From an uncultured Bacillota bacterium (GTDB lineage: Bacteria; Bacillota_I; Bacilli_A; RF39; UBA660), in contig CAMWQX010000040.1 in assembly GCA_947176475.1 (NCBI GenBank), positions 1 through 7,798 of the forward strand: a stretch of 7,798 bases of DNA, read 5' to 3'. A model generated the notes under the pieces. The model made no database searches and was not told the origin of the DNA. It worked only from the letters and a program-made list of their open reading frames with translations. This document shows, one piece after another, positions 1 to 7,057 of the stretch. The translations under genes were made by a program, and so were the position numbers. How positions within the stretch are numbered: position 1 is the first letter of the stretch; the number at the start of each line of letters is the position of its first letter.

Positions 1-7
1 ATATTAT

Positions 8-18
8 TATGATATAAT
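8..18 (+). promoter_or_regulatory. Extended -10 promoter for the pyrimidine phosphorylase gene
   Basis: TATGATATAAT contains a perfect TATAAT (13-18) preceded by TG one base upstream, the extended -10 form. Any -35 element would lie left of the window. The inferred transcript start is near 25, giving a leader of about 25 nt that keeps the RBS AAGAAGG (36-42). A second TATAAT at 26-31 is less likely, because a start about 7 nt after it would fall inside the RBS. Confidence 0.6.
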
Positions 19-49
19 TATTGTATATAATAATAAAGAAGGTATAAAA

Positions 50-1282
50 ATGATGAATGTATTAGAAATTATTACAAGAAAAAAGAATGGAGGATCATTA
101 TCCTATGATGAATTAAAGTATGTCTTTATGGGATATCTAGAAGGTAAAATTCCTGATTATCAAATGAGTGCTTTACTTATGGCTATTACGATAAATGGTA
201 TGAATATGAGTGAAACACTATCTTTAACCGATATATTTATTCGCAGTGGTGAAGTTTATGATTACACAGGTAAAATGGAATATGTCGTCGACAAACATTC
301 AACAGGTGGAGTAGGAGATTCAACAACTCTAATCGTCGGTCCTCTAGCGGCCTCTTTAGGTCTTCATATGGCTAAGATGAGTGGTCGTGGTTTAGGTATT
401 ACTGGAGGTACAATTGATAAACTAGAAAGTATTCCTAACTTCAACGTTTTGCCATCGCCCGAATTTTTCTATAATCAAGTTAAAACACTAGGATTTGCCA
501 TCAGTGCTCAAACACCTAACTTAGTTCCATTAGATAAAGTCATTTATAATCTAAGAGATGTAACTGGAACAACGGAATCTATTCCTTTAATTGCCTCATC
601 CATCATGTCTAAAAAAATTGCTGCTGGAGCTTCTAATATTCTAATTGACATCAAAGTTGGAAGTGGAGCTTTAATTAAAACTCGTGAAGATGCTAAAACT
701 TTAAGTAAATGGCTAATTGCTATCGGGGAAGCTTATAAGCGTAATGTTAAAACTATAATTTCTGATATGGATACACCACTATCATGTGCCGTTGGTAATG
801 CCTTAGAAGTTGCTGAAGCCATCAATGTCTTACATGGTAAACGTTGTCCATTATTTGATGCATCCATCGAAATTGTTGCTAATCTATTATCCATGGCAAA
901 AGGGCTTGATATCGAAGAAGCTACAAGAGAAACTATTAAAGCTATTGATTCTGGAAGTGCCTTAAAGAAATTCTATGAATTTGTCTCTGCTCAAGGTGGT
1001 GAACTTGGTAAATTGCATATTGCGCCTAACATCATCCCTGTCAAAGCTAAGATGAGTGGAACTATTGAATCACTTGATGCCCTAGGAGCAGCCAAACTTG
1101 CTGGGAAATTAGGGGCATCTCGTATGACCCTAGATGATGACATTGATTACTCAGTTGGTCTCATTTTACATGTTGGAGTAGGAGATACCGTTGAGAAAGA
1201 TGACTTACTTATGGAACTATTCGTAAATGGTGATTTACCTGAATTAAAAAACACTGATTTTAGTTTTATAAATATTGTTTAA
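50..1282 (+). CDS. pdp: Pyrimidine-nucleoside phosphorylase (thymidine/uridine phosphorylase)
   Basis: This enzyme splits thymidine, deoxyuridine or uridine with phosphate into free base and (deoxy)ribose-1-phosphate. It is a cytosolic homodimer of pyrimidine salvage. The family signature SGRGLGITGGTIDKLE is at residues 111-126 and the phosphate-binding KHSTGGVGD at 82-90. The residues equivalent to the E. coli thymidine phosphorylase catalytic set are present: H83, R169 (LRDVT), S184 and K188 (SSIMSKK). K109 just before the signature (HMAKMSGRG) matches Bacillus-type broad-specificity enzymes rather than E. coli DeoA, so pdp is preferred over deoA. The order is helical N-terminal domain, glycosyltransferase-type core, then the PYNP C-terminal domain from about residue 328. 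At 410 aa it is slightly shorter than the usual 430 or so, the deficit lying at the extreme C terminus. RBS AAGAAGG lies 7 nt before the first ATG; a second ATG follows immediately. No deo or pdp partner gene is adjacent on the visible side. Confidence 0.96.
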   Translation: MMNVLEIITRKKNGGSLSYDELKYVFMGYLEGKIPDYQMSALLMAITINGMNMSETLSLTDIFIRSGEVYDYTGKMEYVVDKHSTGGVGDSTTLIVGPLAASLGLHMAKMSGRGLGITGGTIDKLESIPNFNVLPSPEFFYNQVKTLGFAISAQTPNLVPLDKVIYNLRDVTGTTESIPLIASSIMSKKIAAGASNILIDIKVGSGALIKTREDAKTLSKWLIAIGEAYKRNVKTIISDMDTPLSCAVGNALEVAEAINVLHGKRCPLFDASIEIVANLLSMAKGLDIEEATRETIKAIDSGSALKKFYEFVSAQGGELGKLHIAPNIIPVKAKMSGTIESLDALGAAKLAGKLGASRMTLDDDIDYSVGLILHVGVGDTVEKDDLLMELFVNGDLPELKNTDFSFINIV

Positions 1283-1304
1283 TATCCATAAGATATGCTA
1301 TAAT
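1275..1304 (+). promoter_or_regulatory. Extended -10 promoter for the HerA-like gene
   Basis: TATGCTATAAT (1294-1304) has a consensus TATAAT at 1299-1304 with TG at 1296-1297. A weak -35 candidate, TTGTTT (1275-1280), sits 18 nt upstream and overlaps the stop of the phosphorylase gene. The predicted start near 1311 gives a leader of about 18 nt to the ATG at 1329. No convincing terminator separates the phosphorylase gene from this promoter, so read-through is possible. Confidence 0.65.
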
Positions 1305-1328
1305 TTAAAAGAATAGAGGTTGGTTAAA

Positions 1329-3083
1329 ATGTTTGGAAAGATTAAAAACATTGATGATATAACAGCAATCGTTGAAATACACAAAGAAAACATGGTCGTT
1401 CCCAATTTAATGAACTTACACGTTGTATTTGAAACGGCTGAACAAAAATTATTAGGAGAAGTTAAAAAAGTAGATGAAACAACCGCCCATATCGATCTAA
1501 TGGGGCAATTTCTTGATGGTCGTTTTATTGCCGGTACTATCAAAAAGCCTACATTGGATAGTCAAGTTCGTGTTATTAATGACGAAGAATTAAATATTAT
1601 TTTAGGTTCTAATCAAAACGGCAATATGTACTTAGGTAAATCCGCTATTTACAATGGTAAAGATGTCTTTGTCGATATTAATGACTTATTTTCTAACCAT
1701 TTATCTATATTTGGTAACACTGGTTCCGGTAAATCATGCTCTGTAGCTAGAATTATCCAAAACATCTTCTTAAATAAAAATTTCTTATCATTTAATGCCA
1801 ATCTATTTATCTTCGATGCTTATGGCGAATATAAAACAGCCTTCAAAGTATTAAATCAATTTAATCCAAACTATCAATATAAATTTATTACATCTAATCC
1901 GACAGATGATACAGATGTTCTATTAAAAATTCCAGTATTCTTATTAACTATTGATGATATGTGCTTACTATTACAAGCTGATAACCATCATCAATATACT
2001 ATCGTCGAAAGAATGTTAAAGTTAGCTAAGTTATTCTCCCGTGATGATAATGAAACCCGAAAACTTAAGAATCACCTAATAGCTAAAGCTATCATGTCCG
2101 TATTATTCTCTAACCAAAATGCGGCCGGTAAGAAAAATGACATATTTACCATTATTGCTGACTGTTCAACTCCAGAATTTAATGTCGATACGGACATTCA
2201 AGGTATTGGTTACACTCGTAAATTTTCTGAATGTTTTGGAATTGATCGTAATGGTGAATTCGGCGAATCCGTTCTTTTAAATGAATACTTACTTAAATTT
2301 ATCGATGACGAATTAGAGACCCATATGGATGTTCCTAAAGATGCCTTCTATACTCTTGATGACTTAGAAAGAGCCTTGTCATTTACTCTAATTGGTGATG
2401 GATTCTTAAATAACCGAATCATGCAAGATAATGCCGTTATCTTACAAGTTAGATTGCATTCTATTAATAACTCATCTAATCGTCAATTCTTTGACATTCC
2501 AAACTATATAACCTTAGAAAACTATATTTCATCTTTAATCGTTCACAATAATAAACGTAGTCAAATCGTTAATATTAATCTTGAAGATGTCGATGATAAT
2601 CTAGCTAAGACTATGGTTAAGATATTCTCAAAGATGATTTTTGACTTTGCCAAGAGTAGAAAAGAAAGAGCAGCGATTCCTTTCCATCTATTCATTGAAG
2701 AGGCCCATCGATACGTTGTTTCCGATAATGACCACTTCTTACTTGGTTATAATATCTTTGAACGTATTGCCAAAGAAGGTCGTAAATACGGGGTAATGTT
2801 AGATCTTGTTAGTCAAAGACCAGTAGAGATATCCGAAACCGTTATCGCTCAGATGAGTAACTTCTGTATTTTGAAAATGACCCATCCACGTGACCTTGAA
2901 TATATCAATAAGATGTTGCCAAATATTTCTGGTGATATCATTGAAAAATTAACGAGTTTACAAAGTGGTACTATGGTAGCGTTTGGTAATGCCTTTAAAA
3001 TACCTGTCATTGTTAAAATGGATATGCCAAATCCCGCACCATACTCATCTAACTGTAATGTCGTCGAAAGATGGAAAGCTTAA
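1329..3083 (+). CDS. HerA-like DUF87 ATPase (HAS-barrel, FtsK/HerA superfamily)
   Basis: This is a predicted hexameric ATP-driven DNA translocase or helicase of the HerA/DUF87 family, 584 aa. An N-terminal beta-rich segment (about 1-90, starting MFGKIKNIDDITAIVEI) fits a HAS-barrel. The RecA-like core follows: Walker A GNTGSGKS at 129-136, the HerA-type FDAYGEY at 162-168, Walker B HLFIEEAHRY at 453-462 with acidic E457/E458, then a GRKYGVML...SQRP segment at 484-498. A helical insert lies between the two halves of the core. The C-terminal NPAPYSSNC motif is usual for bacterial members as I recall them. The ATG at 1329 is preferred because GAGG (1316-1319) is 9 nt upstream; a TTG at 1320 touches the RBS. 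No NurA nuclease, SIR2 or DUF4297 partner is visible, so housekeeping repair and defence roles are both open. The downstream methyltransferase gene is 40 nt away and probably co-transcribed. Confidence 0.92.
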   Translation: MFGKIKNIDDITAIVEIHKENMVVPNLMNLHVVFETAEQKLLGEVKKVDETTAHIDLMGQFLDGRFIAGTIKKPTLDSQVRVINDEELNIILGSNQNGNMYLGKSAIYNGKDVFVDINDLFSNHLSIFGNTGSGKSCSVARIIQNIFLNKNFLSFNANLFIFDAYGEYKTAFKVLNQFNPNYQYKFITSNPTDDTDVLLKIPVFLLTIDDMCLLLQADNHHQYTIVERMLKLAKLFSRDDNETRKLKNHLIAKAIMSVLFSNQNAAGKKNDIFTIIADCSTPEFNVDTDIQGIGYTRKFSECFGIDRNGEFGESVLLNEYLLKFIDDELETHMDVPKDAFYTLDDLERALSFTLIGDGFLNNRIMQDNAVILQVRLHSINNSSNRQFFDIPNYITLENYISSLIVHNNKRSQIVNINLEDVDDNLAKTMVKIFSKMIFDFAKSRKERAAIPFHLFIEEAHRYVVSDNDHFLLGYNIFERIAKEGRKYGVMLDLVSQRPVEISETVIAQMSNFCILKMTHPRDLEYINKMLPNISGDIIEKLTSLQSGTMVAFGNAFKIPVIVKMDMPNPAPYSSNCNVVERWKA

Positions 3084-3103
3084 AACACCTCATGGTGTTT
3101 TTC
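3082..3103 (+). terminator. Weak intrinsic terminator or attenuator hairpin after the HerA-like gene
   Basis: AAAACACC (3082-3089) pairs with GGTGTTTT (3094-3101) around a TCAT loop, followed by a short T run broken by C. The stem begins inside the TAA stop. I see no good promoter between it and the methyltransferase start at 3124, so it probably terminates only partly. A near-identical hairpin occurs at 4885-4908. Confidence 0.6.
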
Positions 3104-3123
3104 TCAACTTAAGGAGGAATTTT

Positions 3124-3876
3124 ATGAAACAAAATATATATGATAATGAAACTTTTTATACACTTTATGACGAAATGCGTAATGATGATAAAAAATTAAG
3201 TGCTAATGACTTAATCGAAATACCAACTATCAGAGGTATGTTGCCCGATTTACGCGGTAAAAGAGTCTTAGATTTAGGATGTGGCTATGGAGATAACTGC
3301 GCATACTTTGCTGAATCAGGTGCTAAATATGTTCTAGGAACGGATATATCAGAACATATGATTGGCATTGCTAAATCAACACACATGAATTCCAACTGTA
3401 AATTTCAAGTCTTAGCCATGGAAGATATTTCAAGTATTCCTGACAAGTTTGATATAGTTATAAGTTCGCTAGCATTTCATTATGTTGAAGATTTTGATAA
3501 ATTGCTTAAAGATATTCATAAATTACTTAAAGAAAATGGATTATTAATATTCTCCCAAGAGCATCCAATCGGAACGGGAACTATATTAAATGATGCCTGT
3601 AATGAAGAAGACTGCATTGACTTAGGGAACAAGAATTACTTTCTCGTATCCGATTATAACGTCAATGGAAAGAGAATTGTCGATTGGAATAATTGTAAAG
3701 TCGTCAAATACCATCGTAACTTCAGTTGTATAATCAACACTTTGCAAAGACAAAACTTTAAAATAGAGGACATTTTAGAACCAACACCAAGTGACGAAGT
3801 ATTAGCTAAAAAGCCAAGATATAAAAATCAATTTGATAAACCATACTTCCTATTTATTAAAGCCAAAAAGTTATAA
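3124..3876 (+). CDS. Class I SAM-dependent methyltransferase (Methyltransf_11 type)
   Basis: This is a 250-aa cytosolic Rossmann-fold methyltransferase. Motif I VLDLGCGYGD is at residues 48-57, the acidic end of strand 2 at D74 (VLGTDIS), a ME pair at 99-100, and the motif IV region FDIVISSLAFHY at 109-120. The later KYHRNFSCIINTL (195-207) resembles a substrate-side segment common in small-molecule methyltransferases of Clostridia and Bacilli. The substrate cannot be read from the sequence. The start at 3124 is fixed by a strong AAGGAGG (3111-3117) 6 nt upstream. The frame is open upstream to an ATG at 2983, but that extension lies inside the HerA-like gene and lacks an RBS. The nearest convincing promoter is that of the HerA-like gene, so it is probably the second gene of that unit. 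Pairing with a HerA-like ATPase may be coincidental. Confidence 0.93.
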   Translation: MKQNIYDNETFYTLYDEMRNDDKKLSANDLIEIPTIRGMLPDLRGKRVLDLGCGYGDNCAYFAESGAKYVLGTDISEHMIGIAKSTHMNSNCKFQVLAMEDISSIPDKFDIVISSLAFHYVEDFDKLLKDIHKLLKENGLLIFSQEHPIGTGTILNDACNEEDCIDLGNKNYFLVSDYNVNGKRIVDWNNCKVVKYHRNFSCIINTLQRQNFKIEDILEPTPSDEVLAKKPRYKNQFDKPYFLFIKAKKL

Positions 3877-3881
3877 TATAC

Positions 3882-3910
3882 TTGCTACTTAATAACAAAT
3901 ACAATATAAT
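3882..3910 (+). promoter_or_regulatory. Sigma-A type promoter for the first tandem paralog
   Basis: TTGCTA (3882-3887) and a perfect TATAAT (3905-3910) are separated by exactly 17 nt. This is the best bipartite promoter in the window and, unlike its neighbours, has no TG extension. The predicted start near 3917 leaves a 13-nt leader that begins just before the RBS GAGGTGAG (3919-3926). Confidence 0.75.
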
Positions 3911-3929
3911 ATAAAAACGAGGTGAGAAT

Positions 3930-4886
3930 ATGCCAACATATAAAAATAAAGAAGATTTTATGGAACCATTCCGTCAAATCACACTATTAGGAGAAGAAGT
4001 TATTCCTTCATATTTAGTATTTTACTGGAAAGAATATATCGAGCAATATAAAAATATGCTCTTAAAAGAAATACAAGATTTTTTACCAAAATGTCAAACA
4101 ATAGCAAAATACCTTCTTGAATTCAAATATGGACGAAAGGGAAAAGAAATCGCTACAGAATTTTATCAAGAATTCAACTATAAAAATGCCTATGCTAAGG
4201 ATATTGCCAATGTCATTGCAACCTTTGCACCATATCCTCAAAACATCCAATTTCTTCAAGGATATTATGAATCATTTTTAGAAATTACTAAAGAGGAAGA
4301 AAATGATCTAACAGAAAAGATCAATAAAATAAAAACTATAAATGACTTTATGAAATCAGAAATTAGTTATGAAAATGCTCAATTTTTAAGCGATACCGCC
4401 ATCATAAATGTTGATATAAATGGACAAATTACCCCTGTAATCCGCTGGAGCAATGACATGCATTGTGGTGTTAATGAAAATAATGAATTAGTCATTTATG
4501 AACAAATTGGAGAAGAGTTTGATGTGGCATATATTGTCAAAGAAGATAATACTTATACGCGTCTAATTAATAGACATCAAAAATTGACACCAAACGGAAT
4601 GTTAGCAAGCAAAACATTGATTACAGATGAACAAAACAAGGTGATAAGTATTGATAATTATGACATTCTAGTAAACCCTAATTTTTATGATCAAAATCAA
4701 AAAGGATTTTACTATAAAAAGGTTTGTCATCGACTTGCTACTACTGATAGCCTAACTTCCCTTAATATAACCCAAGAGGCATTAAAACTAACTAGCATTA
4801 TTGATGAAGATAACCATACAATTTGTGCTGCAATCTTTGATAAAATACTTAAAGAGGGAATAACTAAAAATCCGGAAACTAAATAA
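3930..4886 (+). CDS. Uncharacterised protein, tandem paralog 1 of 3
   Basis: I do not recognise this 318-aa protein. It has no signal peptide or membrane segment and looks soluble and charged. The N-terminal half (about 20-140) reads as alpha-helical, with EEVIPSYLVFYWKEYIEQY (22-40), KYLLEFKYG (60-68), EIATEFYQEF (73-82) and a hydrophobic helix at 90-100. The second half (about 155-265) reads as beta-rich, with YIVKEDNTYTRLI at 201-213. The helical core aligns by eye with the two following proteins. For example, KYLLEFKYG..EIATEFYQEF here matches KYLVMFKEG..EITAMFAEEF in the third copy, and the G..[IV]...W..[YF]...Y block is in all three. It has its own promoter, RBS GAGGTG 5 nt before the ATG, and a terminator hairpin starting in its stop codon, so it is likely monocistronic. 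No catalytic signature is visible. Confidence 0.9.
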   Translation: MPTYKNKEDFMEPFRQITLLGEEVIPSYLVFYWKEYIEQYKNMLLKEIQDFLPKCQTIAKYLLEFKYGRKGKEIATEFYQEFNYKNAYAKDIANVIATFAPYPQNIQFLQGYYESFLEITKEEENDLTEKINKIKTINDFMKSEISYENAQFLSDTAIINVDINGQITPVIRWSNDMHCGVNENNELVIYEQIGEEFDVAYIVKEDNTYTRLINRHQKLTPNGMLASKTLITDEQNKVISIDNYDILVNPNFYDQNQKGFYYKKVCHRLATTDSLTSLNITQEALKLTSIIDEDNHTICAAIFDKILKEGITKNPETK

Positions 4887-4908
4887 ACACCTATGGTGTT
4901 TTTCTTTT
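4885..4908 (+). terminator. Intrinsic terminator after tandem paralog 1
   Basis: AAACACC (4885-4891) pairs perfectly with GGTGTTT (4895-4901) around a TAT loop, followed by TTCTTTT. The stem overlaps the TAA stop. It differs from the hairpin at 3082-3103 mainly by lacking one loop C. Confidence 0.7.
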
Positions 4909-4922
4909 AATTTAATTCTTTT

Positions 4923-4933
4923 TATGATAAATT
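4923..4933 (+). promoter_or_regulatory. Candidate promoter for tandem paralog 2
   Basis: TATGATAAATT can be read as a TATGAT -10 (4923-4928, 5 of 6) or as an extended TG-A-TAAATT (4925-4933). The -35 region falls in the T-rich tail of the preceding terminator and is poor. Predicted leader is about 20-25 nt. The weak RBS AGAAGAG (4944-4950) is 9 nt before the ATG. Confidence 0.4.
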
Positions 4934-4959
4934 AGATAGAGAAAGAAGAGTGTTCAACA

Positions 4960-5889
4960 ATGGAAGAAAATTTAGCTGAACTAATGCAAAGACAAAGATT
5001 AGAAAACATTGAAAAATTTAAAAGGGTAAGTGGTAAATCCATTCCTAAGGAAAAACTCAATCTATGGAACTTATATGTCGACAATTACTATGATAATATC
5101 GAGCCCAACGAACACCCAATGACTGAGGTATATAATTATATAGCCCAACTTAGAGAAAAATCGAGACCTGAAAACGTAGCCGAATTATTTATGCGCCGTT
5201 CTGGGCCATTTAATCATGCTAAAACAGCTGCCAAAACTATTGCCTTTTTTGCCATCAAAGGGGAGGAATTTTATAAAGAAGTTACTACTTTAGCCGAAAA
5301 TGCCGGAAAGCAAGACATCATAGATAAAGACTTCGCTTTTAAATTAGGTGAATTTAATGCTTGTGATGATATTGAGGAAGGACTATTACTATTTAAAACT
5401 CATCCTATAAAAGTTACTATTGGTAATCATAAGGATATTGACGCCCTTTATTATGAAAATGGTTTTATCAAAGGTAAAACCCACGATTCATTACCTGTCA
5501 TTGGCGAAAAAATCGATAATCTCTATGTATTTTATATTATTAATGAGGATTCTTCTTATGAGCGTATTCTTATTCACGATCCCAATACTACTCATCTAAA
5601 TAAGAAAAGACAGACCAAATGGGGGGTTGTAACAGATAGCAAAGGTAAATTTTTAGCAACTATAAAAGATGAGCCTATAATTGAAGAAACTGATGATAAA
5701 TTAACTTTGAGTGCTTTGCATGAACGTGATAATATCTACCAACATCTAAATGATAATCACATTATTTTACCAATTATTAGGGAAATCTATGAACTAGGAT
5801 TGCCAATAAATGAAGATAGCAAAACCTTAACAATCAATGCCATTATGTTTAGAGAAATGCAAGAATCCATTAAACTACAAAAAGTCTAA
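4960..5889 (+). CDS. Uncharacterised protein, tandem paralog 2 of 3
   Basis: I do not recognise this 309-aa protein. There is no signal peptide or transmembrane segment. Its N-terminal helical half carries SGKSIPKEKLNLWNLYVDNY (24-43), NYIAQL (59-64), ENVAELFMRR (71-80) and NHAKTAAKTIAFFAIKG (85-101). These align in order with the corresponding blocks of the first paralog (W33, KYLLEF, EIATEF, AKDIANVIATFA). SGKS resembles a fragment of a P-loop but lacks the GxxxxGK context and preceding beta strand, so I do not call a nucleotide-binding site. The second half contains YVFYIINEDSSYERILI (189-205), matching AYIVKEDNTYTRLI in copy 1. The C terminus adds a helix, PIIREIYELGLPINED (271-286). Weak RBS; separated from copy 1 by 73 nt holding a terminator and a candidate promoter. 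Function unknown. Confidence 0.9.
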   Translation: MEENLAELMQRQRLENIEKFKRVSGKSIPKEKLNLWNLYVDNYYDNIEPNEHPMTEVYNYIAQLREKSRPENVAELFMRRSGPFNHAKTAAKTIAFFAIKGEEFYKEVTTLAENAGKQDIIDKDFAFKLGEFNACDDIEEGLLLFKTHPIKVTIGNHKDIDALYYENGFIKGKTHDSLPVIGEKIDNLYVFYIINEDSSYERILIHDPNTTHLNKKRQTKWGVVTDSKGKFLATIKDEPIIEETDDKLTLSALHERDNIYQHLNDNHIILPIIREIYELGLPINEDSKTLTINAIMFREMQESIKLQKV

Positions 5890-5890
5890 A

Positions 5891-5917
5891 GCAATAATTA
5901 TTAATTATTGTTTTTTT
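5891..5917 (+). terminator. Intrinsic terminator after tandem paralog 2
   Basis: CAATAATT (5892-5899) pairs perfectly with AATTATTG (5903-5910) around an ATT loop, followed by seven T (5911-5917). The stem is AT-rich but the U-tract is uninterrupted. The upstream AAAG can extend pairing into the T-tract. Confidence 0.75.
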
Positions 5918-5927
5918 AATGTCTTTG

Positions 5928-5939
5928 TGCTAAGATAAT
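5928..5939 (+). promoter_or_regulatory. Candidate promoter for tandem paralog 3
   Basis: TGCTAAGATAAT offers two overlapping -10 readings: extended TG-C-TAAGAT (5928-5936) or GATAAT (5934-5939, 5 of 6). No good -35 is present. Predicted leader is about 17-20 nt, with RBS AAGAGGT (5950-5956) 6 nt before the ATG. Confidence 0.5.
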
Positions 5940-5962
5940 ACGCAAAGAAAAGAGGTCATACT

Positions 5963-7057
5963 ATGACAGAAGTCAAAGAAAATATTATTCCAAGAAGAAT
6001 TCCTAATATCAAATCCGTACGTAACATGTACAAAGACATTTATAGAATCAATACCGATAATGATTTTATCGAGTACGTCACAGGAAAAACCTTAGAAGAC
6101 TTAGCTAACGAAGTCCAAAAAGATTATGAAAAAGAAGATTCCAATTTTAAACACGATATCGAAATTGCTAAAAATCGATTAATGACCCGTGTCGAAAGAG
6201 GAAAAGCTATCGTTAGACCAGATTTAGCTGAAGAGTGGGTTAGTTTTGCTACCCAATATAGTTCCACCACGATTCCTTTTAATTACGAAATCGAATCTGT
6301 TTTAAAATATCTCGTAATGTTTAAGGAGGGAGTTTACTCAGATGAGGAAATTACAGCAATGTTTGCTGAAGAATTTTCTAATTTAGATAATCCAAGTAAC
6401 TTATTTATTCTTATCAATGTTGCCAAATTTACCAGTCGTATGATAACTTTCTATCACCAAGTTTTAAATAAAATAAATGAAGAAAAAAGTAAACAAAAGA
6501 ATGCTATTCATCAAGAACAATTTGCTGATCTTGTAAGTCGAGGAATAAGTGAAAGAGATGCTGCACCTCTAATTGGCGTAAGAATTGCTAAGATAATAGA
6601 AAACGGACACGAAATAGCCGATGTCATGCAATTTCTTAATGGCAATATAGAAGGTATTGATCAAGAAGAAAACTGGATATTCATGCGTGAATGCCCAACC
6701 AAAGATAATGGAAATTATATTGTCTTATATAAAGTTAATCGTGATGAAACCCTAAGATACATCATAAATAAAGATAACATGACGTTTGTAGTTAATAAAG
6801 ACGGAACATATAAAACAACTACAACGAAAAAAATTAGTATTGAACCAATGAATAACTTAACTATCAAGACTACTAATGATCAAATTGAATACTTAATCGC
6901 CTGTGTTAATGCCATTGGTATACCTCATGATAGAATTCATGAAATTATCGAAGAAATGATTGAATTATGTAATCCAATAAATAATGAAACAGATACATTA
7001 AAAGTTGAAGAAGTATTTAATGAAGAATTAAAACAATTAAAGAAAACTCATGAATAG
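5963..7057 (+). CDS. Uncharacterised protein, tandem paralog 3 of 3 with N-terminal extension
   Basis: I do not recognise this 364-aa soluble, charged protein. The shared core begins later than in its neighbours: RGKAIVRPDLAEEWVSFATQ (79-98) aligns with the G..[IV]...W..[YF]...Y block at about residues 21-40 of copy 1. KYLVMFKEG (115-123) and EITAMFAEEF (129-138) then match KYLLEFKYG and EIATEFYQEF. About 55-60 extra N-terminal residues are present; VTGKTLEDLANEV (39-51) faintly echoes the same block and might be a degenerate repeat. After a helical segment (about 180-228, including RGISERDAAPLIGVRIAKII at 193-212) comes the beta-type stretch YIVLYKVNRDETLRYII (252-268), matching the corresponding segments of the other copies. 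The C terminus is helical and acidic. It is the only gene here ending in TAG. It has its own candidate promoter, a good RBS and a terminator. Function unknown. Confidence 0.9.
   Translation: MTEVKENIIPRRIPNIKSVRNMYKDIYRINTDNDFIEYVTGKTLEDLANEVQKDYEKEDSNFKHDIEIAKNRLMTRVERGKAIVRPDLAEEWVSFATQYSSTTIPFNYEIESVLKYLVMFKEGVYSDEEITAMFAEEFSNLDNPSNLFILINVAKFTSRMITFYHQVLNKINEEKSKQKNAIHQEQFADLVSRGISERDAAPLIGVRIAKIIENGHEIADVMQFLNGNIEGIDQEENWIFMRECPTKDNGNYIVLYKVNRDETLRYIINKDNMTFVVNKDGTYKTTTTKKISIEPMNNLTIKTTNDQIEYLIACVNAIGIPHDRIHEIIEEMIELCNPINNETDTLKVEEVFNEELKQLKKTHE

Noticed and set aside
1282..1296. Inverted repeat ATATC-CATAA-GATAT upstream of the HerA-like -10 box as a possible operator
   Set aside because: A 5-bp AT-rich inverted repeat is expected often by chance in such DNA, and it is not repeated at other promoters here.
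1320..1328. TTG start for the HerA-like gene, three codons upstream of the ATG
   Set aside because: The TTG directly abuts the GAGG of the RBS, leaving no spacer, whereas the ATG at 1329 has a 9-nt spacer.
1298..1543. 81-codon open frame on the minus strand
   Set aside because: It lies antisense inside the start of the HerA-like gene, has no convincing RBS and encodes no recognisable domain; it is a shadow of the real gene.
2983..3123. N-terminal extension of the methyltransferase to an ATG at 2983
   Set aside because: The extension overlaps the HerA-like gene in another frame and runs through the terminator hairpin. The AAGGAGG 6 nt before the ATG at 3124 fixes the real start.
5029..5040. 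SGKS in paralog 2 (residues 24-27) as a P-loop
   Set aside because: It lacks the full GxxxxGK[ST] pattern, the preceding hydrophobic strand and any Walker B. The aligned positions in copies 1 and 3 (GEEV, GKAI) do not keep the Ser/Thr.
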